64,000 bases of DNA, from positions 55,669 through 119,668 of the forward strand of contig JBBSLP010000007.1 of the NCBI GenBank assembly GCA_038255145.1, given 5' to 3'. The DNA comes from WHTX01 sp038255145 (lineage in GTDB: Bacteria; Actinomycetota; Acidimicrobiia; Acidimicrobiales; CAIXPF01). Of this stretch, positions 62,816-64,000 are shown one piece after another. The number at the start of each line of letters is the position of its first letter. Positions within the stretch are counted from its first letter, which is position 1. The notes beneath the pieces are model-generated. The model did not search any database. It worked only from the letters and a program-made list of their open reading frames with translations, and had not been told where the DNA came from. Position numbers and translations under genes: made by a program.

Positions 62816-63792
62816 CCGCCGCCTCCCTCGTCAGCGACCACCGGCCGGCCAGCGTCTACGTCCCCGTGTCCCCGGAGCGGGTGCTCGACACCCGCACCAG
62901 TGTGGGTGGCCACCCTGGCCCCCTGGGTGCCCATCTGCTCACCGTGGCCGGTGTCGGCGGGGTCCCCGACGACGCCACCGCCGTGGCCATCAACGTCACC
63001 GTCACCGGCGCCACCGACGACAGCTACCTCACGGTCCAGCCGGCAGGCCAGGCCCAGGTGCTGGTCTCCTCCCTCAACTTCGGGCCTGGTCAGACGGTGG
63101 CCAACGTCGTCACCGTCAAGCTCGGTACCGGCGGGCGCATCTGGCTGAACAACGCGGTCGGGACGGTCGACGTCGTCGCCGACCTGTCCGGCTACTACGT
63201 GCTCGCCGGCCCGGCCGGCCCTGCCGGCGCCATCGGGCCCCAGGGTGTCGCCGGGCCTCCGGGTGCTGACGGCACTGACGGCACTGACGACGCTCCGGGC
63301 ACCAACGGCTCGGACGGGGTGGCGGGGGCCGACGGTCCCCAGGGCCCGACGGGCCCGCCCGGTGACGCTGGCTCCACGGGCAGCGTCGGTGCGACCGGGG
63401 CGACCGGACCCGCCGGGTCGGGCGGCAGCCCTGCTTCGGTGTCCGTCCACTACTGGAACGACATCCGGTTCATCGCATCCGTGCAACCCGCAGGTACCAC
63501 GATGCTGCGTGACGACCGGACCACGCCGGCCTGGCACGACCTGTCGTCGCTCAGCGGCTACCCGGCAAACGTCGCGGCCGTCTCGACGACGATGGTCTCC
63601 GCCATCGACGACGCCATCCTCACCGTCACCGTGCAGAGCACGACCGGGGCCGTGGCCGAGACGAGGTGCACGGTCGGGGTGTACAACGAGCTCGAGGAGA
63701 AGTACCTCGCCCCCGGCCAGGCGCAGGGCCCCCCGGCCTACCCGGCCAACTGCACCCCCTTCACCGCGCTGTGGCCCGTGGTCCCGGTCTGA
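62812..63792 (+). CDS. Collagen-like surface protein, 5'-truncated
   Basis: The recognisable protein starts at about 62812 (VAAASLVSDHRPASVYVPVSPERV) without a signal peptide or a plausible start. The frame is open to 62641 but that part is the shadow of the preceding gene; a GTG at 62866 is the first usable start. A VPVSPERVLDTR domain (about 100 residues, ending VDVVADLSGYYVLAG) is followed by a Gly-X-Y collagen-like stretch (GPAGPAGAIGPQGVAGPPGADG and on) and a C-terminal beta domain with two Cys residues. Full-length relatives are secreted, so the 5' end appears to be lost. Confidence 0.7.
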   Translation, partial: VAAASLVSDHRPASVYVPVSPERVLDTRTSVGGHPGPLGAHLLTVAGVGGVPDDATAVAINVTVTGATDDSYLTVQPAGQAQVLVSSLNFGPGQTVANVVTVKLGTGGRIWLNNAVGTVDVVADLSGYYVLAGPAGPAGAIGPQGVAGPPGADGTDGTDDAPGTNGSDGVAGADGPQGPTGPPGDAGSTGSVGATGATGPAGSGGSPASVSVHYWNDIRFIASVQPAGTTMLRDDRTTPAWHDLSSLSGYPANVAAVSTTMVSAIDDAILTVTVQSTTGAVAETRCTVGVYNELEEKYLAPGQAQGPPAYPANCTPFTALWPVVPV

Positions 63793-63833
63793 TCCCGGTG
63801 CACACGTCCTTGACGTGACGTCGAGGATGCGAT

Positions 63834-63873
63834 CGAGAGGGAGGGGTGCCGCGCCGGCTCCCCCTCCCTCTCG
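63834..63873 (+). terminator. Hairpin terminator of the collagen-like gene
   Basis: A 13-bp purine/pyrimidine stem (CGAGAGGGAGGGG and complement) with a 14-nt loop lies 41 nt past the stop codon. Confidence 0.75.
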
Positions 63874-63912
63874 TCGTGGGTGCAACCGGCGGGACCCGGG
63901 TAGCAGACCGGC

Positions 63913-64000
63913 ATGGCCGGAAGGGGTGGGACCGAGACGACGGAGGATGGCCGCTTCATCGTCGTCGACGGCCGACGATGGCGGGCCACGGACCCCGCCA
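63913..64000 (+). CDS. Conserved hypothetical protein, cut by the window edge
   Basis: The ATG at 63913 opens 29 codons, MAGRGGTETTEDGRFIVVDG then RRWRATDPA, and the frame is still open at the window end. VVDGRRWRATDP resembles the start of a short conserved hypothetical family that is frequent in proteobacteria and actinobacteria and sometimes labelled biopolymer transporter Tol. Function unknown. Confidence 0.55.
   Translation, partial: MAGRGGTETTEDGRFIVVDGRRWRATDPA

Noticed and set aside
62227..63885. 552-codon minus-strand open frame opposite the collagen-like gene
   Set aside because: It is Gly/Arg/His-rich shadow coding of the plus-strand genes, with no recognisable domain, and it crosses two genes and a terminator.

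Overview
This 64 kb window comes from a very GC-rich chromosome. Many genes start with GTG and a few with TTG, strands alternate often, and intergenic gaps are short. Several luciferase-like (LLM) flavin/F420-type oxidoreductases, actinobacterial PspC/LiaF-like and STAS signalling genes, a mycobacterial-type LexA box and an extracellular domain with the motif VPVSPERVLDTR point to an actinobacterium, most likely of the class Acidimicrobiia. That placement is inference from gene content. I saw no tRNA, rRNA, CRISPR array, transposase or phage block.

Layout. 1-7.4 kb: remnant of an LLM monooxygenase, a glutaryl-CoA-type acyl-CoA dehydrogenase, an OmpA-like lipoprotein, a tandem pair of ABC substrate-binding proteins (one decayed, one intact), an AIM24 protein and an intact LLM enzyme. 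7.7-18.4 kb: an AcoX-like NAD-kinase-fold protein with a glycerol-1-phosphate-dehydrogenase-like protein, a GMC oxidoreductase, enoyl-CoA hydratase, SDR, DHA2 efflux pump, L,D-transpeptidase, threonine ammonia-lyase and a Nudix hydrolase. 18.5-24 kb: metallo-beta-lactamase fold enzyme, signal peptidase I, LLM enzyme, HSL-type esterase, NYN-domain protein and TesB thioesterase. 24-28 kb: a LiaF/PspC envelope-stress module with a divergent PspC-fused histidine kinase and response regulator. 28-30.4 kb: an SDR and a toxin-antitoxin pair whose antitoxin carries a C-terminal HIRAN domain. 30.5-47 kb: methyltransferase, a PaaG-like isomerase, YfhO-like membrane protein, ArsR-SRPBCC fusion, hydroxyacid dehydrogenase, epoxide-hydrolase-like protein, two LLM enzymes, a VOC protein behind a LexA-like box, assorted hydrolases, an MFS transporter, TetR and thioesterase. 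47-57 kb: release factor 3, a NarL-type two-component pair, two alpha/beta hydrolases (one without a nucleophile), exonuclease VII and an ABC exporter. 57-64 kb: two STAS proteins, a GAF-ANTAR relic, a ThDP enzyme, a carotenoid oxygenase, two facing truncated gene starts, a small membrane protein and a 5'-truncated collagen-like surface protein.

Two themes recur. First, at least 17 genes have a TANNNT -10 hexamer ending 6-9 nt before the start codon, which implies widespread leaderless transcription. Second, at least six loci look like gene remnants with abrupt internal or terminal deletions (positions 1-308, 2527-3580, 46481-47232, 58163-58440, 61797-62161 and 62812). This means either active gene decay or systematic assembly collapses. 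The most distinctive locus is the toxin-antitoxin operon with the HTH-HIRAN antitoxin at 28973-30419.
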